From a virus, in the IMG/VR virus record IMGVR_UViG_3300008108_000002, positions 1-64,000 of that record: a stretch of DNA of 64,000 bases. One strand, written 5' to 3'. Positions 8,011 to 16,035 of this stretch are shown piece after piece. Under the pieces are notes generated by a model. The model worked only from the letters and a program-made list of their open reading frames with translations. It was not told the DNA's origin and made no database searches. Within the stretch, counting starts at the first letter, position 1, and each line of letters begins with the position of its first letter. A program made the position numbers and the translations under genes.

Positions 8011-8793
8011 TTGAGCAAACGCAAAACAGGCGCATTACGCAAACAAGAACAAGACACACGTTATTCACACAGTAAAAAACATGATCCACAAACATTCTAT
8101 AAACAAGAAAGCAAAACAATCAATTTTGACCAAAGTCGCATCAAACTAGACCGTAGACCGATACAACTGGTACCCAAATCTTTAAATCAAGAAAAATACA
8201 TTCTAGCTCTTTTAGATAAAGATACTGATATAGTTGTGGTTGGAGGACCGGCTGGGACAGGTAAAACGTATCTTGCAATGCTGGCTGCTATTAAGTCATT
8301 AAAAGCAGGTGAGGTAGATCGTATTATCTTAACACGCCCGGCAGTGGGTGTAGACGATGAAAAGCATGGATTCTTGCCAGGTGATCTTAATCAAAAGATG
8401 GAACCATGGACAAGACCTTTACTTGATGTTTTACGTGAATATTATACGGCAGCGGAAATCGCCCACATGCTAGAAGAACAGATAGTTGAAATTGCACCCC
8501 TAGCATTCTGTCGAGGTCGAAACTTTAAAAATAGCTATATAATATTAGATGAAGCTCAAAATGCAACACCTGGTCAACTCAAAATGATTATGACTAGAAT
8601 CGGCGTTGGTAGTAAGATTGTAATTACTGGCGACATTGAACAAGCCGATAGAAAAACAGCCGACAATGGGCTACTAGACTTACAAAATCGATTGAGGAAG
8701 GGGGTGATTCCAGGGTTGCAACAGTGCCACTTTGAACTGAAAGATGTTCAAAGACACAAGATAATTGAGCATGTACTTAAATTGTACTTATAA
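8011..8793 (+). CDS. phoH: PhoH-like ATPase
   Basis: A 260-residue PhoH-family protein. Walker A is GGPAGTGKT (78-86), Walker B is YIILDEAQNA, and TGDIEQ and LTRP match further PhoH motifs. PhoH proteins are NTPases or RNA helicase-like proteins common in aquatic phages; their role in infection is unsettled. The frame is open from a TTG at 7969, but I choose the TTG at 8011 because AAGGAG ends six bases before it. The codons upstream read MSVMRTRLDTKENT and look non-coding. The gene stands alone on the plus strand and ends in a strong terminator. Confidence 0.9.
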   Translation: MSKRKTGALRKQEQDTRYSHSKKHDPQTFYKQESKTINFDQSRIKLDRRPIQLVPKSLNQEKYILALLDKDTDIVVVGGPAGTGKTYLAMLAAIKSLKAGEVDRIILTRPAVGVDDEKHGFLPGDLNQKMEPWTRPLLDVLREYYTAAEIAHMLEEQIVEIAPLAFCRGRNFKNSYIILDEAQNATPGQLKMIMTRIGVGSKIVITGDIEQADRKTADNGLLDLQNRLRKGVIPGLQQCHFELKDVQRHKIIEHVLKLYL

Positions 8794-8817
8794 AAAAGAG
8801 GGCGAAAGCCCTCTTTT
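8792..8817. terminator. Bidirectional terminator after phoH
   Basis: Stem GAGGGC / GCCCTC with a GAAA tetraloop, flanked by an A-run on the left and a T-run on the right. It works in both directions between the convergent phoH and the gene ending at 8816. Confidence 0.9.
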
Positions 8818-9067
8818 ATGTTTTAGCTTCTGCTTCTAACCGTTCAATAATGTTAGGGTATAATTGCCTATAATAGGCATCTAACTTTTCCCAATCAGTA
8901 TCTACTTTCTTTCCTTCAATAACACACTTATCTACTCTCCGATTCTTGTAATCCATAATCACATTACAAGTCTGAATGTCATTTGGTCTAGTATTTTTAC
9001 TAACACTAACAACTTCATCGATCTGTCCACCTGCTTTGGTGGTATATGTAACTAAAAAATATCTCAT
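8816..9067 (-). CDS. Hypothetical protein
   Basis: 83 residues beginning MRYFLVTYTTKAGGQIDEVV, mixed alpha/beta and Lys-rich. I recall similar small proteins in T4-like aquatic phages but none with a known function. Last gene of the gp44 unit; the start lies eight bases after the gp44 stop. Confidence 0.65.
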   Translation of the reverse strand: MRYFLVTYTTKAGGQIDEVVSVSKNTRPNDIQTCNVIMDYKNRRVDKCVIEGKKVDTDWEKLDAYYRQLYPNIIERLEAEAKT

Positions 9068-9075
9068 GTTTTTCC

Positions 9076-9999
9076 TTAACTGGTAAGTTCAATAATTGTG
9101 GCTGCTAGATTGATTTCTGGAATACCCACAAGACTTAAGTTTGCCAAACCATTACGAATTATAATAACTGACGCATCTTTGCGTTCTTGTGAATTTCCCC
9201 ACAAATCTAAATTTTCGTACATCCATCTGTATGTATCTTCAATACGACTTGGATACAACGCAAGATATTGAAGTAGTTGTTGACGACCTTCAATAATCTT
9301 ACCGGACTTAAACAACTGTGTAGCTTCTGCTAACAAACTGTCTTCTCCGTCTGTTGTAGTGGATGTATTGATAAGTTTACCAGTACTACTGTTGACTTGA
9401 AGTTGATTCAAACACTTACGTAAGTCTGGATATGTAGCACGTATATAGTTATCCAATACATCTAAATCAAATTCAACACCCTCAGTTAACAACACTTTTG
9501 CCGCACGTGTAGTAAACTCTGTTCTGTCTGTCTTTGTGATGTGAAACTCATGACATCTGCTCTTAAGTGCTGGTATAATACGATGCTGATAGTTACATGT
9601 TAGAATGAATCGTGCAGTCATATGATACGCTTCCATATCATTACGCAATGCTGCCTGACCAGCTGGGGTCAAGTAATCAGCTTCATCTAATAATACGACT
9701 TTAAACTTACCAAATGGCATTGTTTGCACAAATCCTAAAATTTTGTCACGTACAACGTCAACACTATTTTCACGTGAAGCATTGATTTCTAGTGTATCGT
9801 ATTCATTAATACCTAGTTCATTAATCAATATTTTTGCTAGTGTGGTCTTACCTGTACCTGGCTCACCACTCAACAACAAGTGAGGGATACTCTGAGTCTT
9901 AACCCAGCCAGTAACCTGTTGTCGTTGATTGTCATCTACAAAAACATAGTCCTCAATTATATTAGGACGATACTTCTCAACCCATAGTTGATTCTTCAT
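9076..9999 (-). CDS. 44: Sliding clamp loader large subunit (gp44)
   Basis: 307-residue AAA+ clamp-loader ATPase. It opens with WVEKYRP, the RFC/gp44 hallmark. Walker A is SGEPGTGKTT (44-53), Walker B is VVLLDEADYL, and an SRC motif (KSRCHEF) supplies the arginine finger. With gp62 (56659-57249) it would load the gp45 clamp onto primer junctions; gp45 is not in this window. gp44 and gp62 lie next to each other in T4 but are 47 kb apart here. The start overlaps the stop of the upstream gene by four bases. Confidence 0.95.
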   Translation of the reverse strand: MKNQLWVEKYRPNIIEDYVFVDDNQRQQVTGWVKTQSIPHLLLSGEPGTGKTTLAKILINELGINEYDTLEINASRENSVDVVRDKILGFVQTMPFGKFKVVLLDEADYLTPAGQAALRNDMEAYHMTARFILTCNYQHRIIPALKSRCHEFHITKTDRTEFTTRAAKVLLTEGVEFDLDVLDNYIRATYPDLRKCLNQLQVNSSTGKLINTSTTTDGEDSLLAEATQLFKSGKIIEGRQQLLQYLALYPSRIEDTYRWMYENLDLWGNSQERKDASVIIIRNGLANLSLVGIPEINLAATIIELTS

Positions 10000-10298
10000 T
10001 TTTTTAACATTTCCAATGTAATAACGTGTGCAATACCTTGACCTAAATCAGTTTCACTATTGATAATATGTAGTGCGGTATCGTGCCTGTCTGTTTTCTC
10101 ATTATACGATGAATACTCCAATACATAACCACCATTAGCCATATGAATTGTAAAATTCATACCTCTACTATCGAGGTGTGAGCCGCGACTAACAAGGGCA
10201 ACACCTCTTCTAGTAGAAGGATGTTTTGATTCTACCACCTCATTAATATCCTGTGGAAAAATAAAATTATGTAGTTTTAATCTTAACCAGTTTATCAT
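9996..10298 (-). CDS. Hypothetical protein
   Basis: 100 residues, basic N-terminus (MINWLRLKLHNF), beta-rich middle with SRGMNFTIHMANGGYVLEY. No family recognised. The ORF overlaps gp44 by four bases and follows the co-chaperonin gene by nine, so it belongs to this replication/chaperone operon. Confidence 0.65.
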   Translation of the reverse strand: MINWLRLKLHNFIFPQDINEVVESKHPSTRRGVALVSRGSHLDSRGMNFTIHMANGGYVLEYSSYNEKTDRHDTALHIINSETDLGQGIAHVITLEMLKK

Positions 10299-10307
10299 TG
10301 TGTTCCT

Positions 10308-10676
10308 TTATACTTTGTCACTCATTGTTAAATCGTAGACGGGCTCGTCACTTACAAGTAGTATATCATTAATATCTACTCTGCGTATGGTGTGTTTGCC
10401 CGTTTCATCTTCAATATCGACACCTCGAGTCCATCTTCCGTGTGATATACAGATCCATTTACCCGGAACTAATTCAGGATCAGTTTGATCGGGTCCTACT
10501 GCATAAATCTGCGCCCAACGAGGTCTGATACCTGATGACTTCATATCATCGTTTGGTAAAATGATACCACTGTGCGTGATACGTTCATCAAATGTCATGT
10601 CATATACAATGACATGTTCACCTAATGGTTTAAATTGATCCTTGTTGAATCTATGTGGTTCAAATGCTAATTTCAC
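10308..10676 (-). CDS. 31: GroES-like co-chaperonin (gp31 type)
   Basis: 122 residues with the Cpn10 plan: an FKPLGEHVIVYD opening strand, a mobile-loop region with ITHSGIILPNDDMK, and a closing RRVDINDILLV strand. T4 gp31 and its relatives replace host GroES so that GroEL can fold the large major capsid protein; that role is inferred. The product lacks other domains. Start overlaps the upstream stop by four bases. Confidence 0.85.
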   Translation of the reverse strand: MKLAFEPHRFNKDQFKPLGEHVIVYDMTFDERITHSGIILPNDDMKSSGIRPRWAQIYAVGPDQTDPELVPGKWICISHGRWTRGVDIEDETGKHTIRRVDINDILLVSDEPVYDLTMSDKV

Positions 10677-10978
10677 TTTTTAATTTCCTCGTCATCATCT
10701 TCTTCAAATTCTAATTCTTCAGCAGTCAACTCGTTTTTATCGATTGTTTTATCTGCTTCAATAGGTGATCGATTCAAATTGTTAGGAGCAGTAGTAACTG
10801 TTTTATTGTAAGAGTTTTTGATTCTATTAGTAGAATCACGTACTATCTTACCATGAGGATCAATAATATCCCCTCTTGCATTAACATTCATATTGCCCAC
10901 AGCACGTGTCTTTTCATTCTTTGTAGCTAATGTGGACATATCAATTGTTTTACCTCTTGCTGATTTGTACATTGACAT
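10673..10978 (-). CDS. Hypothetical protein with acidic tail
   Basis: 101 residues starting MSMYKSARGKTIDMSTLATK, with a KTRAVGNMNVNARGDIIDP core and a Glu/Asp-rich C-terminus. I recall the KSARGKxIDM start as conserved in T4-like cyanophages, where function is unknown. The start follows AAGGAGAAAAATC. Probably a small structural or assembly protein. Confidence 0.7.
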   Translation of the reverse strand: MSMYKSARGKTIDMSTLATKNEKTRAVGNMNVNARGDIIDPHGKIVRDSTNRIKNSYNKTVTTAPNNLNRSPIEADKTIDKNELTAEELEFEEDDDEEIKK

Positions 10979-10989
10979 GATTTTTCTCC

Positions 10990-11511
10990 TTATTTTAAAA
11001 ATTCGTCTATAGAAAGGTCGTAGAACAAACTATTTATCCTATGTACTCCTATTAGGTAAAGAACATAACTAGATACACTACTTCCTCTACCTACTCCCCA
11101 AATTACATTATTCTTACGCATTGTATCTACGAGATACTTTAAATATTGTAACAGCGGGAACATCTCCCGTTCTTGAAACATTATTAGTTCTTTTCCCGCA
11201 CGTTGTAATTCTTCTTCAGTTTTACATTGGTCCAACACAAATTTAGCGATATCTAACTCACTATATTCAGTTGGCATATTCCAATTGTTCTGACTACGAT
11301 TATCAAATTCGATTGTTGATATATCTTCAGGTTGATATTGAGTAATTGTAGGTAAATTTGTAATACCCAATATATCTGAAAAATCTATAGTAGTATCAAC
11401 TAATGCATTTCTGATTGAACGTGTAGGATCAGACATATACAGATTGCATAAATCTTGTTCAGTTAGAATTTGCCTACTATGTTTATCTACATGCATACCA
11501 TATGATAGCAT
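10990..11511 (-). CDS. DnaE-like fragment 1: GRGS motif of C-family polymerase
   Basis: 173 residues. The last 50 resemble the start of the palm of bacterial Pol III alpha: an FPLLQYLKYLVDTM helix, then WGVGRGSSVSSYVLYLIG (GRGSS at 141-145, compare DnaE GRGSAAGSLVAYxLG), then FYDLSIDEFLK (163-173, compare DnaE YDLLFERFLN). The protein stops exactly there. In DnaE the catalytic PDxDxDF motif comes next; here that motif opens the separate gene at 53099-53704. The N-terminal 110 residues are not recognised and no PHP domain is visible. Start at ATG 11511 is uncertain because no ribosome site stands out; MHVDKHSR six codons later is an alternative. Confidence 0.65.
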   Translation of the reverse strand: MLSYGMHVDKHSRQILTEQDLCNLYMSDPTRSIRNALVDTTIDFSDILGITNLPTITQYQPEDISTIEFDNRSQNNWNMPTEYSELDIAKFVLDQCKTEEELQRAGKELIMFQEREMFPLLQYLKYLVDTMRKNNVIWGVGRGSSVSSYVLYLIGVHRINSLFYDLSIDEFLK

Positions 11512-11539
11512 AGTTAATTGTAATAATCAACTATTATGG

Positions 11540-12154
11540 TTATTTATTTTTGTTGTCAAATATGCCAAAAACTATTTCTGCGCTTGGTGTGCTTTTACCC
11601 AATTGTGGTTTCTCTTCCCAACCCAAAAAAACGTCTTCCCAATCAACAGGTGGTTTGGACAATTTAAGAATCTTCTTGTTTTTGCTATTAGATAATAGAT
11701 TAGAAATTTTAGTGTTACTATCATGCCACCATCCGGGTAACTTGAATGGCCCGGTATTCTCATCATATCCATGTAGACAACGTACACCATCACTCATTTT
11801 ACTACAGATAGAAAGGTCAGTGATAGATAATCTACCCTCTGTGATAGCGTTTAGTTTTACCATAAGCATGATGCCTATGATTTGGTCATACGGTTCTTCT
11901 GGTAGTATACAGACCTTCATGTTAGCTTCAGCATATTTTTCAATAGCTATTGTTTCAGTGTCTTGTACAAAGATGCAATTCTCAATACTTTCTTGTAAGA
12001 AGTATTTTATTCGTTCTAGTGCAATGTTTTGTTCTCTTATAGATTCTGATTCTACCATAAAGTCAATATCTACATCGTACAAGTTCATAAAAAAATCATC
12101 ACTGAAGTGTACGCCTGTTTGGAAGTCAAAACTTCTATTAATTCTAGCTGTCAT
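11540..12154 (-). CDS. Hypothetical protein
   Basis: 204 residues beginning MTARINRSFDFQTGVHFSDDF. No domain recognised; a NIALERIKYFLQESIENC helix and a PGWWHDSN segment are the most distinctive parts. I recall similar proteins in other T4-like phages, all unnamed. Start overlaps the stop of the 76-residue gene upstream (one-base overlap). Confidence 0.65.
   Translation of the reverse strand: MTARINRSFDFQTGVHFSDDFFMNLYDVDIDFMVESESIREQNIALERIKYFLQESIENCIFVQDTETIAIEKYAEANMKVCILPEEPYDQIIGIMLMVKLNAITEGRLSITDLSICSKMSDGVRCLHGYDENTGPFKLPGWWHDSNTKISNLLSNSKNKKILKLSKPPVDWEDVFLGWEEKPQLGKSTPSAEIVFGIFDNKNK
11541..11548 (-). promoter_or_regulatory. Late-type box AATAAATA
   Basis: AATAAATA on the minus strand, 29 bases before the ATG at 11511. 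It overlaps the stop of the upstream gene. Confidence 0.45.
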
Positions 12155-12384
12155 TATGATTTGGTAATGTTAATTTTGTTTTCTAAATTTTGTTTCTTGT
12201 ATACTTCATCTATACGGCGGGTGTACTCTGCATTATAGCTTTCTAATGCCATTTGTATTTGCGGAACCAACGTAGGGTGTAGTGTTCTACTAGCTTGAAA
12301 TAACCTAGAATTCAATTGAGAAATAGTTTTCTGCAATTCGTCTATAGTTTTATCTTCTAAGTTATGTATGAAGGGATGTTGCAT
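12154..12384 (-). CDS. Hypothetical helical protein
   Basis: 76 residues from the ATG at 12384 (MQHPFIHNLEDKTIDELQ), mostly helical with heptad-like leucines, so a small coiled coil is likely. An upstream in-frame ATG at 12402 lies inside the preceding gene's end. The 12384 ATG sits four bases after an AATAAATA late box and lacks a Shine-Dalgarno, predicting a leaderless mRNA. Confidence 0.6.
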   Translation of the reverse strand: MQHPFIHNLEDKTIDELQKTISQLNSRLFQASRTLHPTLVPQIQMALESYNAEYTRRIDEVYKKQNLENKINITKS

Positions 12385-12388
12385 TAGG

Positions 12389-12396
12389 TATTTATT
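12389..12396 (-). promoter_or_regulatory. Late box abutting the 12384 start
   Basis: AATAAATA, then CCTA, then ATG. It overlaps the stop codon of the gene upstream. Confidence 0.5.
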
Positions 12397-13201
12397 ACAC
12401 ACTACCTAGAGTAACTTTTTTCCATATAACAGTAGAGCCGTCATATGTACCTGTACAAAAATACAAGTTAGCACCATCAGTAGCTATCGCACCGGGTAAG
12501 TCACCCTGTGCACCAATAGCAGTTATAGTTCTATTACCAGTTACTTGTGTTGTTTTTTGTGGGCGAGTTAATGGTTCAATATCTAGTGTTACACCGCAAT
12601 CGGTTGTAGTGATGTTATACGATAGATTCTTTGTATTGTATGGTGCAGTAATTTTATTAGTATATACTGAATTAGCAATAGGTGTGGCTAAGTTACTTGT
12701 ATAATTTTCTAATAGCGATGCTGTTTTTGTCATACCTAATACTGGTTTTGCATTAGCATCATTAGTAGTAACAGGGAAAGAAACTACAGCATTAGCATTA
12801 GCAACAGTTAATTGTAATTGCACATTGCTTTGTGTACTAGAAGGACTCCATCCGCCAAAGTTAAGAGTAGTATTAGCTACGATTGTACCATATTGTACGT
12901 CACCTTTACTTACATCAATAGTCGCTGTGCCTGATATGTTATTACCTAAATTAAATGTGGTTGCTCTAAAGCTTCTCACTAAAGCATTGCTAATCAATGT
13001 GTTAGCCATGTTGTTATCAACTACTGATCCGGTTAATGCAGACTTTACAACTACTTTGTTTTGTAAATCTGTAATCTCAGTGGCAGCAGTATCTAAGTTA
13101 ACCTTAATACTAGAAAAATTATCTCTGAAACCTTGGGAGCTATTGTTTACTCCGGGTACTGGGTAATTTGGGTCTATTCCGTTTGTGTCAATTGTACTCA
13201 T
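12395..13201 (-). CDS. Tail fibre-like structural protein
   Basis: 268 residues. The N-terminus (YPVPGVNNSSQGFRDNFSSI followed by an AATEITDLQNK coiled-coil stretch) is the attachment module I recall from fibre or whisker proteins of T4-like cyanophages. The rest is Thr/Asn/Ala-rich beta structure. The 1324-residue fibre at 16036-20010 opens with a related RTAFQKSQNNFTELY segment. Late-like box CTAAATA at 13220-13226. Confidence 0.7.
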   Translation of the reverse strand: MSTIDTNGIDPNYPVPGVNNSSQGFRDNFSSIKVNLDTAATEITDLQNKVVVKSALTGSVVDNNMANTLISNALVRSFRATTFNLGNNISGTATIDVSKGDVQYGTIVANTTLNFGGWSPSSTQSNVQLQLTVANANAVVSFPVTTNDANAKPVLGMTKTASLLENYTSNLATPIANSVYTNKITAPYNTKNLSYNITTTDCGVTLDIEPLTRPQKTTQVTGNRTITAIGAQGDLPGAIATDGANLYFCTGTYDGSTVIWKKVTLGSV

Positions 13202-13219
13202 AATATTATTCCGATATTG

Positions 13220-13226
13220 TATTTAG
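13220..13226 (-). promoter_or_regulatory. Weak late box CTAAATA
   Basis: CTAAATA followed by CAATATCGG, 18 bases upstream of the ATG at 13201. One mismatch to the usual ATAAATA core. Confidence 0.35.
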
Positions 13227-15400
13227 TAGTCAACTTGCTTTGGTAAAATAGTTTTCTGCGGGAACAATACAGCAAAGTCATTAATATCTAATGGGTTAGG
13301 CTCAGGAGTACCGCTAGGTAATTCATTCCATTGAGCAGGTGACAAGTAATTGTTGTAGTCAAATGTTGCAGTTTTATCTACAAGATATCGGTCAACTTGG
13401 AAGTTAATTCTATTGATACGATAATCCCAATTGTTGACTATATTTTCTTTAATAGTATCAGAGTAGCCAGGTAATGTATAGCATATTACCCACGCTTGAA
13501 TGTATCCCAAAATAACACCATTAGACTGTTGAGTAGTCATCCATTTAGGAAGTAAATCTACATTGTAGTTATTACCAATGATAGACGATACTTCTTCTCG
13601 CATGTTTTTAAAACTAGCAGGGTAAAGTTTTCTAACTTGTCCCGGTGTTAAACTTGTTGTGTAATCTTGCCCTAATACTTCTTCAAAACTAGTGAAGATT
13701 TTTGTACTACTAATTTGCCATGGACCTAAGTTTAAGTCAATATACTTGGGCCAATATATCTCAGGTGGTACGCTTACACCTGTTTGACTGTTGACTAACT
13801 CATCAACTACTTGACTATAAACGACTTCATATATCACATTACCGTTTTTGTCTTTTGCTACTGCTGTTTTAAGATCACCCAAGATAACTTGTCTCCAGTA
13901 ATGATTCTTCTGCACAGCGTCAATGTAACTTTCTATTGAACTAGAATTCATTCCATATGCATGTACATATGACACATTAGTTGCTTTACCAAAGTAAGGG
14001 TCGGTTGGTCTATACAAATATTCAGGTGGTATAAGTTCATCATTAACTAATAATGTATTCAACACATCTCTATCATTTAGACTAGGTGTGGCTTTGAAGT
14101 ACAAGTTTTCATAAACTGCAGGATAATCAATACGAATTGTTAATTTAAATTGTTTTTGTATTGCTAATAAAGGATAGGTAGGAGAAAACGCTTCTATTAA
14201 AAATATGTACTCAGAAGTATCACCTTCTTCCATCATAGTAGTTTTAGGTTGTTGGGCTACTCTACCTATAATTTCACCGTTTGAAGATAATGTTAGGTTA
14301 GGAGGAAAGTCACCACTAATCAATCTGTATGACAATGCATATTGTGAGTCTGCGTTTACATACAAATCACTGATAGCACCATTAGAAATGTAACCTAAAT
14401 CTTCTTCAGTTATCCATACTACATCATTTACAACATTATTACTTACAGTAATTAAGAATGGTTGGTACGGGGATGCAATTGACCTGGTGTCAGCTTTTTG
14501 AACACTTACAGTAAAACTAAATTGAGAGATACCAGTTGAATTCAAAACTGGTTTACCTGTAATCCAGCCTGTATTAGTATCACCTGTCAAACCTAATGGT
14601 AGACCTCTAAAATCATAATATAAATTTGATCCATCAAAATCTTTACCTAATATTTTAAATGAAAAGAAGTCACTACTAGTAACTGTGGGAATATAATTAG
14701 ATGTTATATAGTAATCATAATACGAGTCAGTTGGGCTTATATTAAATGTTGCTGGATTTAAGTTCAGTATTGCCGGTACCCTTGTTTTTCCAGGATTAGA
14801 TAAATTCCAATTGTTAACAGTTATTGAATAAATTTTTACGTCATTGCCTAATGGGCTCGCTAACGATACGGTAAAGCTATATGTTTTTGTAGTAGGCGCA
14901 TTTGAAGCATTAACCGGAGGAGCAGGATACCCTCTGATTCTTCCTGTCTCATTAATTTCCAAACCAGGAGGAAGCAAGCCACTAGTTTTTGTTATAACTA
15001 CTGTATTAGTACTTACTGGATTGGTATAATTTAATTGAATGTCTACCCACTTACTATCGAACGTTTGCAAAATCTTACCAGCTGGGGTAGTCAGTTTAGG
15101 TTCAGCGGCAGCGGATGTAGTGATAGAGAATGTTCTATCAGTGAGGTTAAATTTGTCATCCGTGCATCTTATAGTGAAAGTATAATTTATATTAACAGCT
15201 ACACTATCTAATATACCAGTTATTAAACCATTCTTATTTATAGAAACGTTTGCGCCTGCAGGGAGACTACCGCTTAATAATTTGTAAGTGACTGAAGTAG
15301 CAGGTAATACTGCCTGAGCACTTACCGGAATAGATATGACTGAATTAGACGGGTAAGTACCTAGACTTCCTGCATTAGTTATCCAAACTGGTTGTGCCAT
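13223..15400 (-). CDS. Virion structural protein with Ig-like domains
   Basis: 725 residues. Three or more repeats carry the putative-Ig (He_PIG/cadherin-like) signature LPxGLxIxxxGxIxG: at LPAGANVSINKNGLITG, at LPPGLEINETGRIRG and at FPPNLTLSSNGEIIG. The C-terminal 150 residues (LPKWMTTQQ, YIQAWVICYTLPGYS, NFQVDRYLVD) resemble a C-terminal module I recall in large cyanophage virion proteins. Such Ig-like stacks usually sit on the particle surface and bind host glycans; that is inference. Start overlaps the endolysin stop region. Confidence 0.75.
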   Translation of the reverse strand: MAQPVWITNAGSLGTYPSNSVISIPVSAQAVLPATSVTYKLLSGSLPAGANVSINKNGLITGILDSVAVNINYTFTIRCTDDKFNLTDRTFSITTSAAAEPKLTTPAGKILQTFDSKWVDIQLNYTNPVSTNTVVITKTSGLLPPGLEINETGRIRGYPAPPVNASNAPTTKTYSFTVSLASPLGNDVKIYSITVNNWNLSNPGKTRVPAILNLNPATFNISPTDSYYDYYITSNYIPTVTSSDFFSFKILGKDFDGSNLYYDFRGLPLGLTGDTNTGWITGKPVLNSTGISQFSFTVSVQKADTRSIASPYQPFLITVSNNVVNDVVWITEEDLGYISNGAISDLYVNADSQYALSYRLISGDFPPNLTLSSNGEIIGRVAQQPKTTMMEEGDTSEYIFLIEAFSPTYPLLAIQKQFKLTIRIDYPAVYENLYFKATPSLNDRDVLNTLLVNDELIPPEYLYRPTDPYFGKATNVSYVHAYGMNSSSIESYIDAVQKNHYWRQVILGDLKTAVAKDKNGNVIYEVVYSQVVDELVNSQTGVSVPPEIYWPKYIDLNLGPWQISSTKIFTSFEEVLGQDYTTSLTPGQVRKLYPASFKNMREEVSSIIGNNYNVDLLPKWMTTQQSNGVILGYIQAWVICYTLPGYSDTIKENIVNNWDYRINRINFQVDRYLVDKTATFDYNNYLSPAQWNELPSGTPEPNPLDINDFAVLFPQKTILPKQVDY

Positions 15401-15401
15401 A

Positions 15402-16025
15402 TTAATGTGCGCCTAATGCATGTAATGCAATTTCGTAGTGATGTTTTCTATCTTCTAAACCAATAGTTCCACCGTTGATACGTTTTGTCAATGTAACAAA
15501 ATCATCTTTATCGCAATATTGATTTAAGTTATTGTTATCCCAAAACCATCCCGCACTACTTACTGCACCTGCTGATGTTTCTAAATATGCCACTGTATCT
15601 TCTAAGCTAATACCCAAATCTTCAGCAAATTTGGTATAGTTTTGTTTACCGGTTAATTGAATTAAACCACGACCACAAAATTTGTAGCCGTCGCCTGATT
15701 CTTCTGGTCCATTACCCATACGATTTGCATATACTCTGTTAGCGATTTTAGCTGGCTGACGTTCATATTGTCTTGCTAAATCTTCTGTAGGAAAATACTT
15801 TTTGAACGTACCCATTAATCCTTTAGCACTATAGTTCAAGTTCTCTTTTACAAAATTAAATCCACCGGATTCGTGTGCTGTTTGAGCTAAAAATGCTGCC
15901 ACACGTTTAGGATTAGTGTACATATCATAATACTCTGCTACTTCATGTAGTGGCATCGCATATGTTTCTAATATGCTAGTTCTTGTTTTAGGACATATTT
16001 TTTGTAAAATCTCAATAGTTATCAT
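15402..16025 (-). CDS. GH19-family endolysin
   Basis: 207 residues from the ATG at 16025. The chitinase-19/lysozyme fold is shown by AFLAQTAHESGGF, which carries the catalytic Glu in HESGG, and by YKFCGRGLIQLTGKQNY. No signal peptide is present, so release depends on a holin such as the one at 6054-6662. A longer frame reaches a TTG at 16061 inside the previous gene; I reject it because AAAGGAAA lies just before 16025, ten bases after the upstream stop. Embedded among tail genes, it could instead be a tail-associated lysozyme. Confidence 0.88.
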   Translation of the reverse strand: MITIEILQKICPKTRTSILETYAMPLHEVAEYYDMYTNPKRVAAFLAQTAHESGGFNFVKENLNYSAKGLMGTFKKYFPTEDLARQYERQPAKIANRVYANRMGNGPEESGDGYKFCGRGLIQLTGKQNYTKFAEDLGISLEDTVAYLETSAGAVSSAGWFWDNNNLNQYCDKDDFVTLTKRINGGTIGLEDRKHHYEIALHALGAH

Positions 16026-16035
16026 CTTTTTTCCT

